Part shown: piece after piece, positions 23,576 to 32,412 of the stretch
Numbering within the stretch: the stretch's first letter is position 1
How the letters are laid out: each line of letters begins with the position of its first letter
Assembly: GCA_030833265.1 (NCBI GenBank)
Contig: JAURHO010000003.1
Span: forward strand, 1-37,067
Direction: 5' to 3'
DNA: 37,067 bases
DNA from: Crocinitomicaceae bacterium
Lineage (GTDB): Bacteria; Bacteroidota; Bacteroidia; Flavobacteriales_D; Crocinitomicaceae
The notes under the pieces: model-generated
Told to the model about the DNA's origin: nothing
What the model saw: the letters and a program-made list of their open reading frames with translations, nothing else
Database searches by the model: none
Translations under genes and position numbers: made by a program

Positions 23576-25306
23576 TCAGATGGCTTTCAAGTAAATTTTA
23601 GAGAAGTCTACGATTCCAGATTCGGATAATTCAAATCCCCGCACGGACAACTTATTGAGCACAAAGAAATCTTCTGTATAAATCGGAACAAGTGCGTAGT
23701 CGTTTATGATTTCATTTTCGCAGATTTTTTGAGAAAATTTGTGCATTTTACTTTGATCATCAGCAAAAATCGAGGCCAAATAAAATTGATCAATGGCTTT
23801 GTTTTTATAAAACAATGGCTTTTGTGCGGCGCTATAAAAAAGCCTCAAATAAGACTCCTCGCCCGGATAATCACCTACCCATCCTCCTCGCCAGATGTCT
23901 ATTTTGGTGTTATAAAGGTTATCACTAACACTGCTGCTATAAATTAACCTGAGCCGGATTCCTAAATTTTGAAGTAACATTTGCTGAACAGCCCGGCACC
24001 ATGCTGCAGCAACCGAGTTGTTTGGCCCACCAACAGCCAAAGAAAGAACTGGAAACTTTCTTCGCGCTGAATAACCAGCTTTAACTAACAGAGCTTTTGC
24101 TTCAGTATTTTTATCTGCTTGACTTCTGAGTTTTAGTTCATTTTGAGCTGCAATTAATAACTCATTCCGAAATCCTTTTCTTTCCGGAATGAATTGGCCG
24201 ATCATTGGGCTGCCTTCTCCGTTCAGATCATTGGTGCAGATCGACCTTTGATCTATAGCCAAACTAATTGCTTTTCTAACCAACTTGTTTTGCAATGGCC
24301 CGCGCATAGCATTGAAATAAAGATAGTGTATCTTGGAAGAGGGCTTGATATACACTTCGTGAAGTGGGTTTTTGCCTTTTTGTGCATCTTGAAGTGTACC
24401 AAAAGCAGCAGGCAGTTGATTGACCGGCAAATCAAATAATAAATCACTGCGATTTTCAGAGAAAAGGCGGTGCTCTATAGAGCTTGAAACGCCTGTAAAA
24501 ACCTCCACTTCTTCTAAATAGGGAAGTTGGTTGCCGTATTTATCTTTTTTCCAATAGGCTTTGTTGCGCTTGAAAAGAAGCCGCCCTTCTTCCTTGGTTT
24601 CTAGATAAAATGCCCCAGTTCCGACAGGGTGATCGACCAAATTATCTTTATAATAGTCACCCGCTTTTTTGCTTAAAACCCCCAAACTATTGTTTGAAAG
24701 CAAAGGTAAAAAATGGTTGTATGGCCCAGTGAGTTGTATGCTTAGGGTGTGTTTGTCTTTAACCTTGATACCACTAACCGTTTTATCAAACGGAGAATCG
24801 TTCGCTTCATAATAAGCTTGCGCCCCTTGAATAAGCCCAATTAATAAATGACTTTGTTGGTTAAATGGCTGTGAAGAGCAAGCATAACTGAGTGTAAAGG
24901 CAAGGTCTTCCGCGGTGAGTTCTTGAGATTCAAAACGAAAACAAGCATCATCGGAAAAATAGATGTGCTTTTTTAGTTCGATTGTTATTTGTCTTTTGTC
25001 TGCCGAAACCTTGATGCGTTTTGCCAAGTTATAGGCCCAGCCCTTACTGTTGTCTGAAGCCAAAAGTACAGGCTCAAATACCAACTGTTGTACACGATGG
25101 TAATCGAGTGTGTTGGAAGAGAGAGGAAAAAGTGCTTGAAAACGTTCTGCACTGCTAAACCGGAGCTTTCCGCCGTAAACTACAGGCCCATTTGCTGCAG
25201 GTCTTTGCCATGGAAAAAACCAGAGCCCAGCGAATAAAATGACACAAGCAAGGCCGATCCATATAAGGGGCTTTCGCTTAATTTTAGGATGGCTCTCTTG
25301 GCCCAA
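23576..25306 (-). CDS. Family 5 solute-binding protein (peptide/nickel type), membrane-anchored
   Basis: A 576-residue extracytoplasmic protein of the SBP_bac_5 (OppA/DppA) family. 'RIKVSADKRQITIELKKHIYFSDD' near residue 95, 'TLSIQLTGPYNHFLPLLS', 'HPVGTGAFYLETKEEGRLLF' and 'VRKAISLAIDQRSI' are typical. The N-terminus has one hydrophobic helix (about 13-31) after a Lys/Arg-rich start. The Cys at 21 is a poor lipobox because hydrophobic residues continue after it, so a membrane anchor is more likely. The start is a TTG at 25306, the only plausible one, 4 bases after the T9SS gene stop, suggesting coupled translation. No permease or ATPase gene is near, so the transport system is incomplete here. 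Confidence 0.88.
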   Translation of the reverse strand: MGQESHPKIKRKPLIWIGLACVILFAGLWFFPWQRPAANGPVVYGGKLRFSSAERFQALFPLSSNTLDYHRVQQLVFEPVLLASDNSKGWAYNLAKRIKVSADKRQITIELKKHIYFSDDACFRFESQELTAEDLAFTLSYACSSQPFNQQSHLLIGLIQGAQAYYEANDSPFDKTVSGIKVKDKHTLSIQLTGPYNHFLPLLSNNSLGVLSKKAGDYYKDNLVDHPVGTGAFYLETKEEGRLLFKRNKAYWKKDKYGNQLPYLEEVEVFTGVSSSIEHRLFSENRSDLLFDLPVNQLPAAFGTLQDAQKGKNPLHEVYIKPSSKIHYLYFNAMRGPLQNKLVRKAISLAIDQRSICTNDLNGEGSPMIGQFIPERKGFRNELLIAAQNELKLRSQADKNTEAKALLVKAGYSARRKFPVLSLAVGGPNNSVAAAWCRAVQQMLLQNLGIRLRLIYSSSVSDNLYNTKIDIWRGGWVGDYPGEESYLRLFYSAAQKPLFYKNKAIDQFYLASIFADDQSKMHKFSQKICENEIINDYALVPIYTEDFFVLNKLSVRGFELSESGIVDFSKIYLKAI

Positions 25307-25310
25307 TAGC

Positions 25311-27572
25311 TTATTTTTTATTTGCTAATTGCAGAAATCCGTGGCCCTTTACCTCTTGACCATTGATACCCGTAGCAACATATGTGTAGAAGTAAGTGCC
25401 TTCGGTTGCTAGTTGGCCGTCAATGGTGCCATCCCATGCAGGATTGTTATTGATGAGGTCCACAGAACTTCTGTCGAAAACAACATTACCCCATCTGTTG
25501 AGGATGGTTAATTGAAGCGTCGTTACATTCTTAGTATTTAAATAGAATGCTTCGTTGTTGTTGTCAAGGTTAGGCGTGAAAACATTTGGTGCAATTACAA
25601 CAGGTTCAGGAATGATACAAGTTCCGTCATCAACAGTCGCTTCCGGGTTGTAATTAATGGCTTCTGGATTTGTACACCCACAAATAAACACGGTGATGGT
25701 TGTGCTTGCCTGATCTGTACATTGTGCACCCTGAAGAGCTGTTAGTGAAACAACATAAGAGCCTTGTGAGGCGTCATAACTCATACTAACAGGGCCAGCT
25801 GAATTCGAAGTTTGTCCGTTTCCAAAATCCCAAGCATAGGTTTGTGCGTTTTGACTGGTATTTGTAAATGTGACATTTAGCGTTTGACAACCCTCCGTAA
25901 TAGAGGCGCTGAATTCTGCAACTGGCGGATCTAATAAATCTACAAAAGCGCTGTCAGATACAGAACACACGTTGTCTTCAACGGTAATGTAATACCAGCC
26001 AGAAGGAATGTTTTGCCATACTGATGCGTCAATGAAACCGTTCGGGCCCGGGCCTGTCCAGGTGTATTGTGGCACCCCTTGAAGGCCAGTTGCTTGAACC
26101 GAAACATAACCAGTTGGCACACAGGTCGAAGGACCAATGTAAATGGTATCAATTGCCAATGTCTGATTCATGGTGATGGTCACGGTATCTGTTTGGGTAA
26201 AGTTACAGTTGTCGGTTGCCGTTACTAAATAGTACATGGACCCGTTTTGGCTAATGCCAACCGAAATAGAGTCATTGGTTCCGAGTGGGACGCCCACCAG
26301 GTTTTCCCAGGAATAACTATACGGCGCATAGCCACCAGAGGCACTTGCAGCCAACCAAACGCTATCTGTGGCACAGAACACTGTTGGGTTATTGCCGCTG
26401 ATGTTAATGATAGGGCCCTCACCAATGTAAATAGTGCCTGAGGAGGTGATGGTGTCACCGCACGGGTTGATCAATTGAACAGTAATAACTACTGATTCAA
26501 AACCTTCATTGATGCCGTCTTGAGTTGGTGTCAAGTTAATGACAACCGTATCTTCTCCTGGTAAAAAAGTAATTGGGTTAGGGAGGGTGTTGTAGTCAAT
26601 ACCTTGCTGTGCAACGCCGCCAATGGTATAATTGATAATTAATGTATCGTTAAGTTGGCCAGCAGGGCGTGTAAAAATGAAGTCAGCGTAGGTACAACCT
26701 TCAATAATTGTGGTGTCACCCGAAACGGTTGCAACAGCAACATCTACAGCGGCAGAACTAAATGAACCCGCCTGTAAGAAAACCCCAGAGTCATAAGATT
26801 GGTCACCTACATTGGAAATCGCGAGCTTAATGTGGTAAAGTTGGTTACACTGAACACTGGCAGCAGCAGTTAATAAGACCGTTGTGCCATCGTATTGAAT
26901 CGCGTCTCCGTAAGTTAAAGTAGAAGAAGCTTCATTGAATACGTAATATTGCGTGTTATTGGCATCACCCACATTATTAATGGTAACAGGGATACCGCCG
27001 GGAATGGTGGCAATATTGGCACCACCGTTAGGATAACCCGCTAATACGTATGGACCTGAAATACCAGGGCCCCAAAGGAAAAGTCCAAATGCATCATTGA
27101 AAGAGGAGGGTGAAAATTCAGGATACTCATCAGAACCAAACATGTAGTTAAAATTCAAGGTATCACCTGAAGGGATAAAGTCAAATTCTAAGACAACCCC
27201 ATTGGTTACACTACCCGCTGCGATGTCATTCAGATGTGGGTCTGTAGATACAGATGATGTTGGAGGATTATTATTTGTAAAGGATGTTCCGCTGTTTGGC
27301 CCTACCGCAGCTGAGGCATTTCCGGTCGTTAAAATGAGACCGTTGTTGATAGGAAACAAAGGGTTTGTATTGGTAAAATAACCCACATTTCCTTGTGCGG
27401 TATTTGCCAAGGCTGGGTTACCATTGATGGTAACATTGAAGGCAGTTACACCAAAACCGAGCAAGACGTTGTCCACTAGTTGTTGTGGTGTTTGTGTTGT
27501 AGCAACTGAAATTGGCTGGGCAAAAGCCGCACCCAATGAAAAGATCATGAGGAATTGTAGTAAGTGTTTCAT
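25311..27572 (-). CDS. T9SS-secreted multidomain surface protein (choice-of-anchor L, PKD, type B sorting domain)
   Basis: A 753-residue exported protein. In order: signal peptide (MKHLLQFLMIFSLGAAFAQ); a choice-of-anchor L domain to about 270 ('LVDNVLLGFGVTAFNVTING', 'FNYMFGSDEYPEFS', 'YHIKLAISNVGDQSYDSGVF'); a Calx-beta-like segment (about 275-375); two Ig/SprB-like repeats; and a PKD domain ('YAWDFGNGQTSN', about 560-640). Then comes the Cys-rich linker 'GCTNPEAINYNPEATVDDGT', and finally the gliding-motility-associated C-terminal domain ('APNVFTPNLDNNNEAF', 'LTILNRWGNVVFDR', 'EGTYFYTYVA'). The last domain is the type B signal for type IX secretion. An upstream TTG-like start is possible, but ATG 27572 begins the signal peptide. 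The cargo's role is probably adhesion; that is inference. Confidence 0.93.
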   Translation of the reverse strand: MKHLLQFLMIFSLGAAFAQPISVATTQTPQQLVDNVLLGFGVTAFNVTINGNPALANTAQGNVGYFTNTNPLFPINNGLILTTGNASAAVGPNSGTSFTNNNPPTSSVSTDPHLNDIAAGSVTNGVVLEFDFIPSGDTLNFNYMFGSDEYPEFSPSSFNDAFGLFLWGPGISGPYVLAGYPNGGANIATIPGGIPVTINNVGDANNTQYYVFNEASSTLTYGDAIQYDGTTVLLTAAASVQCNQLYHIKLAISNVGDQSYDSGVFLQAGSFSSAAVDVAVATVSGDTTIIEGCTYADFIFTRPAGQLNDTLIINYTIGGVAQQGIDYNTLPNPITFLPGEDTVVINLTPTQDGINEGFESVVITVQLINPCGDTITSSGTIYIGEGPIINISGNNPTVFCATDSVWLAASASGGYAPYSYSWENLVGVPLGTNDSISVGISQNGSMYYLVTATDNCNFTQTDTVTITMNQTLAIDTIYIGPSTCVPTGYVSVQATGLQGVPQYTWTGPGPNGFIDASVWQNIPSGWYYITVEDNVCSVSDSAFVDLLDPPVAEFSASITEGCQTLNVTFTNTSQNAQTYAWDFGNGQTSNSAGPVSMSYDASQGSYVVSLTALQGAQCTDQASTTITVFICGCTNPEAINYNPEATVDDGTCIIPEPVVIAPNVFTPNLDNNNEAFYLNTKNVTTLQLTILNRWGNVVFDRSSVDLINNNPAWDGTIDGQLATEGTYFYTYVATGINGQEVKGHGFLQLANKK

Positions 27573-27621
27573 ATGCGCAAGTTGTCGGTTAGACGCTTTT
27601 CTAAGCAAATTAGTTGCAATA

Positions 27622-27653
27622 CAAAATTAATATAATCAACGACGTAGCAAAAC
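27622..27653 (-). promoter_or_regulatory. Promoter of the T9SS cargo gene (-33 and -7)
   Basis: The minus strand reads GTTTTG, 18 bases, then TAATTTTG (27622-27629). Both halves of the Bacteroidota promoter are present at near-ideal spacing, about 50 bases before ATG 27572. This is the best complete promoter in the window. Confidence 0.75.
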
Positions 27654-27690
27654 ACCGCGATTTTTCGCAACTTTGATACATTGAAATATT

Positions 27691-29073
27691 ATGGAAAAAA
27701 CACAGCAATTTATAGGACAAAACAAAGACAAATTTGTCTCTGAACTCTTCGATTTACTTCGCATTCCTTCAGTATCTGCAGACCCTGCTTTTCAAAATGA
27801 TGTCAAGGCTTGTGCTGAACATTTAGCGAAGCATTTTAAACAAATCGGCCTCGATGAGGTAGCGATTTATCCTACGGCAGGGCACCCAATTGTTTACGCT
27901 GAAAAAATCCTTGACTCAGCATTGCCAACTGTTTTAGTTTATGGTCATTATGATGTGCAGCCAGCAGACCCGCTTGAATTGTGGCACAGCCCTGCATTTG
28001 AGCCAGTAATTAAAACAACCGAAATACATCCAGAAGGAGCCATTTTTGCCAGAGGCGCTTGTGACGACAAGGGGCAATTTTTTATGCATGTAAAAGCACT
28101 TGAGGCTATGCTAAAAAGTCAAGAGCTTCCTTGTAATGTCAAACTCATGATTGAAGGTGAGGAAGAAATTGGCAGCCCAAACCTTGCCATTTTTGTCAAA
28201 GAAAATAAGACAAAATTAAAAGCCGACATTATCTTGGTTTCTGACACAGGCATGTTGGCCAATGACGTGCCGTCCATTACCACAGGCTTGCGCGGCCTCA
28301 GCTATGTTGAAGTAGAAGTCACGGGCCCTAACCGAGATTTACACTCTGGTTTATATGGCGGTTGCGTGGCGAACCCGATCAATATTTTGACGCAAATGAT
28401 TGCGAGTCTGCACGATGAAAACAACCACATTACCATTCCAGGTTTTTATGATAAGGTGCAGGAGCTCACCCCTGCAGACCGCGCTGAAATGGCCAAGGCC
28501 CCTTATTCAGAATCTGCTTATTGTCAGGCCTTAGATATTAAAGAAACACACGGCGAAGCCGGATACAGCACCATGGAACGCGGCTCAATCCGACCAACCC
28601 TTGACGTCAATGGCATTTGGGGTGGCTACACAGGTGAGGGCGCCAAGACCGTGATTGCTTCCAAAGCATTTGCAAAAATTTCCATGCGCTTGGTACCAGA
28701 CCAAGACCCAGTAGAAATCACCAAATTGTTCCAAGATCATTTTGAAAAAATTGCCCCAAACAGTGTTCGCGTAAAAGTATTGCCTCATCATGGCGGAGAA
28801 CCGGTTGTTACACCAACAGATTCTTTTGCTTACGACGCTGCGGCGCGTGCCTATGAGCAAACTTTTGGCAAAAGACCTATTCCTGTAAGAAGCGGCGGCA
28901 GCATTCCAATTATTGCCATGTTTGAACAAGAACTCGGCCTCAAAACTATCCTGATGGGCTTTGGCCTTGACAGCGATGCCATTCATAGCCCGAACGAACA
29001 TTATGGCTTATTCAATTTCTATAAAGGCATTGAAACCATCCCGTATTTTTTCAAAAATTTTAGTCAACAATAA
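27691..29073 (+). CDS. M20 family metallopeptidase (dipeptidase)
   Basis: A 460-residue zinc peptidase of the M20 (CNDP/ArgE/DapE) superfamily that cleaves dipeptides. Zinc and catalytic residues are in place: 'VLVYGHYDVQPADP' with H86 and D88, 'FARGACDDKGQFFMHVKALE' with the bridging Asp125, 'MIEGEEEIGS' with the catalytic Glu near 158 and ligand Glu 159, and a late 'DSDAIHSPNEHYGL' with the last His. The dimerisation domain lies in the middle ('GPNRDLHSGLYGG'). It starts a chain with the lipoprotein and polA genes (gaps of 2 bp and -1 bp). A CAACTTTG 17 bases upstream is a weak -7 candidate. Confidence 0.94.
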   Translation: MEKTQQFIGQNKDKFVSELFDLLRIPSVSADPAFQNDVKACAEHLAKHFKQIGLDEVAIYPTAGHPIVYAEKILDSALPTVLVYGHYDVQPADPLELWHSPAFEPVIKTTEIHPEGAIFARGACDDKGQFFMHVKALEAMLKSQELPCNVKLMIEGEEEIGSPNLAIFVKENKTKLKADIILVSDTGMLANDVPSITTGLRGLSYVEVEVTGPNRDLHSGLYGGCVANPINILTQMIASLHDENNHITIPGFYDKVQELTPADRAEMAKAPYSESAYCQALDIKETHGEAGYSTMERGSIRPTLDVNGIWGGYTGEGAKTVIASKAFAKISMRLVPDQDPVEITKLFQDHFEKIAPNSVRVKVLPHHGGEPVVTPTDSFAYDAAARAYEQTFGKRPIPVRSGGSIPIIAMFEQELGLKTILMGFGLDSDAIHSPNEHYGLFNFYKGIETIPYFFKNFSQQ

Positions 29074-29075
29074 AA

Positions 29076-29549
29076 ATGTTTAAACAACTTTTATTCATCT
29101 CGTTAGGCCTTCTTTTATTTTCTTGCGCCAGCCTAGAAGAGCCAATAGAACTTGTGAGTTATGATGGCTCTGAGATCAAGCAATTTAATGGCCAAATAGT
29201 GCAGTTTAGCGCGACTTTCCACGTACAAAATAAGCTATTTGTACCCGTCAAAATGAAGCCGGGTTCTTTTGAAATTTTTGTAGAGCAACAGAAAATTGGA
29301 AATCTGTACTTGGATCAACCAATAAAACTCAAGGCCCGAAAAGAAACAGCTTTAAAAGTGCCTTTGCGCCTGATTCCTGAACCGGGTTTCATGACCACGC
29401 TTTATAAGTCGGCCAAAAAACCAGAGGTTCAAGCCAAAATAAGTGGTTATCCAAAAGTAGGCGTCTTTTTTATCTATAAAACACTTCCCGTTTCGAAAGA
29501 AACCACCTTACAACCCCAACAGTTTCTTCCCAACCTCCCTGTATTCTGA
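29076..29549 (+). CDS. LEA-type-2-like lipoprotein
   Basis: A 157-residue lipoprotein with a signal peptide and lipobox LLFSC (Cys at residue 17). The mature part, with 'FNGQIVQFSATFHVQNKLFVP', 'VKMKPGSFEIFVEQQKIGNL' and 'LKARKETALKVPLRLIP', resembles the beta-sandwich WHy/LEA14 fold that occurs in many small bacterial lipoproteins. The role is unknown. The start is 2 bases after the peptidase stop and the stop overlaps the polA ATG by one base (TGATG), so it is probably co-transcribed with both. Confidence 0.75.
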   Translation: MFKQLLFISLGLLLFSCASLEEPIELVSYDGSEIKQFNGQIVQFSATFHVQNKLFVPVKMKPGSFEIFVEQQKIGNLYLDQPIKLKARKETALKVPLRLIPEPGFMTTLYKSAKKPEVQAKISGYPKVGVFFIYKTLPVSKETTLQPQQFLPNLPVF

Positions 29550-32359
29550 TGCTGACACACGCTGCTCCCAAAAAATTATTTTTACTTGATGCTTATGCCT
29601 TAATATACAGGGCATATTTTGCTTTTGCAAAAAACCCTAGAGTGAACTCGAAAGGCGAAAACACATCTGCAGCCTTTGGATTTACAAACGTGCTCATCGA
29701 TGTTTTAAAAACAGAACAACCCACTCATATTGCGGTTGTTTTTGATCCGCCAGGGGGCTCTACGCAACGACAAGAGGAGTTTACCGCCTACAAGGCGCAC
29801 CGCGAAGAAATGCCTGAGGACATTCGTTCCATGATTCATCCGATCAAGCAAATTGTAAGGGCATTTAACATTCCTATTCTTGAAGTAGCCGGATATGAAG
29901 CCGATGATGTGATAGGTACCGTGGCCTTAATGGCTGAAAAGCATGGCTTCATCACTTACATGATGACCCCAGACAAAGATTACGCTCAGTTGGTCAGCCC
30001 TCAAACATTTATTTACAAGCCTGGAAGAGGCGGCAACCCGCCAGAAATTTTAGGCATTAAAGAAGTCAAAGAAAAATTTGAAGTAGAAGACCCGCTTCAA
30101 GTCATTGATATTTTAGGCTTATGGGGAGACGCTTCGGATAACATCCCTGGAATTCCTGGTATCGGAGAAAAAACGGCAAAAGTGCTTGTTGCCAAATATG
30201 GTTCGATGGAAAATTTGTTTGCCAATGTTCAAGACCTAAAGGGCAAGCAGAAAGAAAACGTCGAGAATTTTCAAGAGCAGGGCTTGATGTCAAAAATGTT
30301 GGCCACCATTATTAGGGACGTACCTGTTGAATTTGACGAAGCCGACCTCAAGGTTTGTCCGGTAGACAACGAGGCGGTCAAAGACATATTTACTGAACTA
30401 GAGTTCAGAACCCTCGCCAAAAGAATCATAGGCGAAGAAATTGTAATAACACAAGCAAGCTCAAACAATTCAGCAGAACCGCAGCTTGATTTGTTTGGTG
30501 TTCAAAGTATGCTTGAGCCTCAACAAAGCAGCCCAACCGCAGGCTATAAAACTATCGCCACAGAAAAACCGAGTTATCATTTAATTTCTTCGCCGGAGGA
30601 AAGAAAAGAATTACTTGAGTTGCTCTTGACCCAAAGTTCCGTTTGTTTTGATACCGAAACCACCGATATTGATGCCTTGCATGCCGATTTAGTGGGCTTT
30701 TCTTTTTCCTATAAAGAAAGAGAAGCGTTTTATGTAACGGTTCCACAGGACTTCGAGGCGGCAAAAGCCATTTTACATGAATTTGCTCCGGTTTTTCTAG
30801 ATATTTCAATTGAGAAAATTGCCCATAACATGAAATACGACCTCAAGGTATTGCATCGTTATGGCTTGCACATTGAAGGCCCGGTTTTTGATACCATGAT
30901 TGCCCAATATTTGATCAACCCGGAATCAAAACAAGGCATGGATTTCTTAGCCACTTACTACCTTAATTACCAACCCATTTCTATTGAAACCTTAATTGGG
31001 AAGAAAGGCAAGAACCAAGGCAACATGGCCGATTTGCGCCCTGAAGAAATTACCGACTACGCTTGTGAAGATGCCGACATCACCTTTCAATTGAAGCAAT
31101 TATTAGAGCCGGAAATTCAAAAACCGCATCTTTATCATTTGTTTTATGACATGGAAATGCCGCTTGTACAGGTGTTGAAAGACATCGAACAAGAAGGAAT
31201 CGCCATTGATACGGCTGCCCTAGATCAATTTTCAAAAGAACTCGACGCACGCATCACTGAACTTGACCAAGAAATTCTTGATGCAGCAGGTGAAAATTTT
31301 AATATTGATTCACCAAAACAACTAGGTGAAATCTTGTTTGAAAAACTGAAAATTTCAACTAAGGCTAAGAAAACAAAGACAGGACAATACGCTACCTCTG
31401 AAGACATTCTTCAGAAACATGAGCACGACCATCCGATCATTGCGATGATTCTTGAGTACCGCCAATTGCGCAAACTGAAAAGTACTTATGTAGATCCACT
31501 TCCAACAATGTGTGACCGCATTGATGGCCGCATTCATACGAACTTTATGCAAACTGTTACCGCAACAGGGCGCTTGAGCTCCAACAACCCTAACCTCCAA
31601 AATATTCCTGTTCGCACAGCCAAAGGAAGAGAAATCAGAAGGGCTTTTGTGGCGCGTTCCACTGATTTTCAATTAATGGCGGTTGACTACTCGCAAATTG
31701 AACTCAGAATTATAGCTGCACTGGCCGAAGATCAAAACATGATTGAAGCATTTAAGCAAGGGCACGATATCCATGCGGCCACAGCCGCCAAGGTATTCCA
31801 CGTGGCGATAGCCGATGTAACGCGCGAACAACGCAGCGCGGCAAAGGCTGTCAATTTTGGAATTATTTACGGACAATCGGCTTTTGGTTTGGCTCAAAAC
31901 TTACAAATTTCGAGAACCGAGGCCAAGCAAATCATCGATGCTTATTTTGAACAGTATCCAAGTATTAAATCATACATGGATAAAGTGATTGCACAGGCCA
32001 GAGAGCACGGTTACGTCGAGACCATCATGAAGCGCCGTCGTTACTTACCAGACATTCATTCTGCCAATGCGGTAGTGAGGGGTTATGCCGAACGAAATGC
32101 CATAAACGCGCCAATTCAAGGTTCAGCAGCCGATATTATTAAAATGGCCATGGTAGCAGTACATGAAGCGATGTCAAAAGCTAAACTTCAGTCTAAAATG
32201 ATCTTACAAGTACACGATGAACTTGTTTTTGATGTGCATCAGCATGAAGTTGAACAAATGCAAAAATTAGTCAAAGAAGCCATGGAAAACGCCGTTCAGC
32301 TCACTGTTCCTATGGAGGTCGAGATGAAGTTAGCAGCAAATTGGCTTGAGGCGCATTAA
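29549..32359 (+). CDS. polA: DNA polymerase I
   Basis: Repair and Okazaki-fragment polymerase, 936 residues with all three domains. The 5'-3' exonuclease/flap domain (about 1-300) has 'LFLLDAYALIYRAYFAF', 'GYEADDVIGTVA' and 'MMTPDKDYAQLV'. The 3'-5' proofreading domain (about 340-530) has 'CFDTETTDIDALHADLVGFS' with the metal-binding DxE, so proofreading should be active. The polymerase domain has motif A DYSQIELRI, motif B 'QRSAAKAVNFGIIYGQSAFG' and motif C 'LQVHDELVFDVH'. The ATG overlaps the stop of the lipoprotein gene by one base. Confidence 0.98.
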   Translation: MLTHAAPKKLFLLDAYALIYRAYFAFAKNPRVNSKGENTSAAFGFTNVLIDVLKTEQPTHIAVVFDPPGGSTQRQEEFTAYKAHREEMPEDIRSMIHPIKQIVRAFNIPILEVAGYEADDVIGTVALMAEKHGFITYMMTPDKDYAQLVSPQTFIYKPGRGGNPPEILGIKEVKEKFEVEDPLQVIDILGLWGDASDNIPGIPGIGEKTAKVLVAKYGSMENLFANVQDLKGKQKENVENFQEQGLMSKMLATIIRDVPVEFDEADLKVCPVDNEAVKDIFTELEFRTLAKRIIGEEIVITQASSNNSAEPQLDLFGVQSMLEPQQSSPTAGYKTIATEKPSYHLISSPEERKELLELLLTQSSVCFDTETTDIDALHADLVGFSFSYKEREAFYVTVPQDFEAAKAILHEFAPVFLDISIEKIAHNMKYDLKVLHRYGLHIEGPVFDTMIAQYLINPESKQGMDFLATYYLNYQPISIETLIGKKGKNQGNMADLRPEEITDYACEDADITFQLKQLLEPEIQKPHLYHLFYDMEMPLVQVLKDIEQEGIAIDTAALDQFSKELDARITELDQEILDAAGENFNIDSPKQLGEILFEKLKISTKAKKTKTGQYATSEDILQKHEHDHPIIAMILEYRQLRKLKSTYVDPLPTMCDRIDGRIHTNFMQTVTATGRLSSNNPNLQNIPVRTAKGREIRRAFVARSTDFQLMAVDYSQIELRIIAALAEDQNMIEAFKQGHDIHAATAAKVFHVAIADVTREQRSAAKAVNFGIIYGQSAFGLAQNLQISRTEAKQIIDAYFEQYPSIKSYMDKVIAQAREHGYVETIMKRRRYLPDIHSANAVVRGYAERNAINAPIQGSAADIIKMAMVAVHEAMSKAKLQSKMILQVHDELVFDVHQHEVEQMQKLVKEAMENAVQLTVPMEVEMKLAANWLEAH

Positions 32360-32386
32360 TTCTTAGCCTGACTTCACACTTAAAAT

Positions 32387-32394
32387 TAACTTTG
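32387..32394 (+). promoter_or_regulatory. Promoter -7 element for rseP-paaZ
   Basis: TAACTTTG, an exact TAnnTTTG, lies 18 bases before ATG 32413 in the 53-bp gap after polA. Confidence 0.7.
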
Positions 32395-32412
32395 TAAACA
32401 AGATATTAGAAA

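Noticed and set aside
28585..29001. 138-codon minus-strand frame opposite the M20 peptidase
   Set aside because: It is fully antisense to a gene with intact zinc motifs and its translation shows no recognisable pattern.
31794..31806. CACGTG-containing stretch in polA as a third parS
   Set aside because: Only the central hexamer agrees; the flanks (TTCCACGTGGCG) do not match parS.
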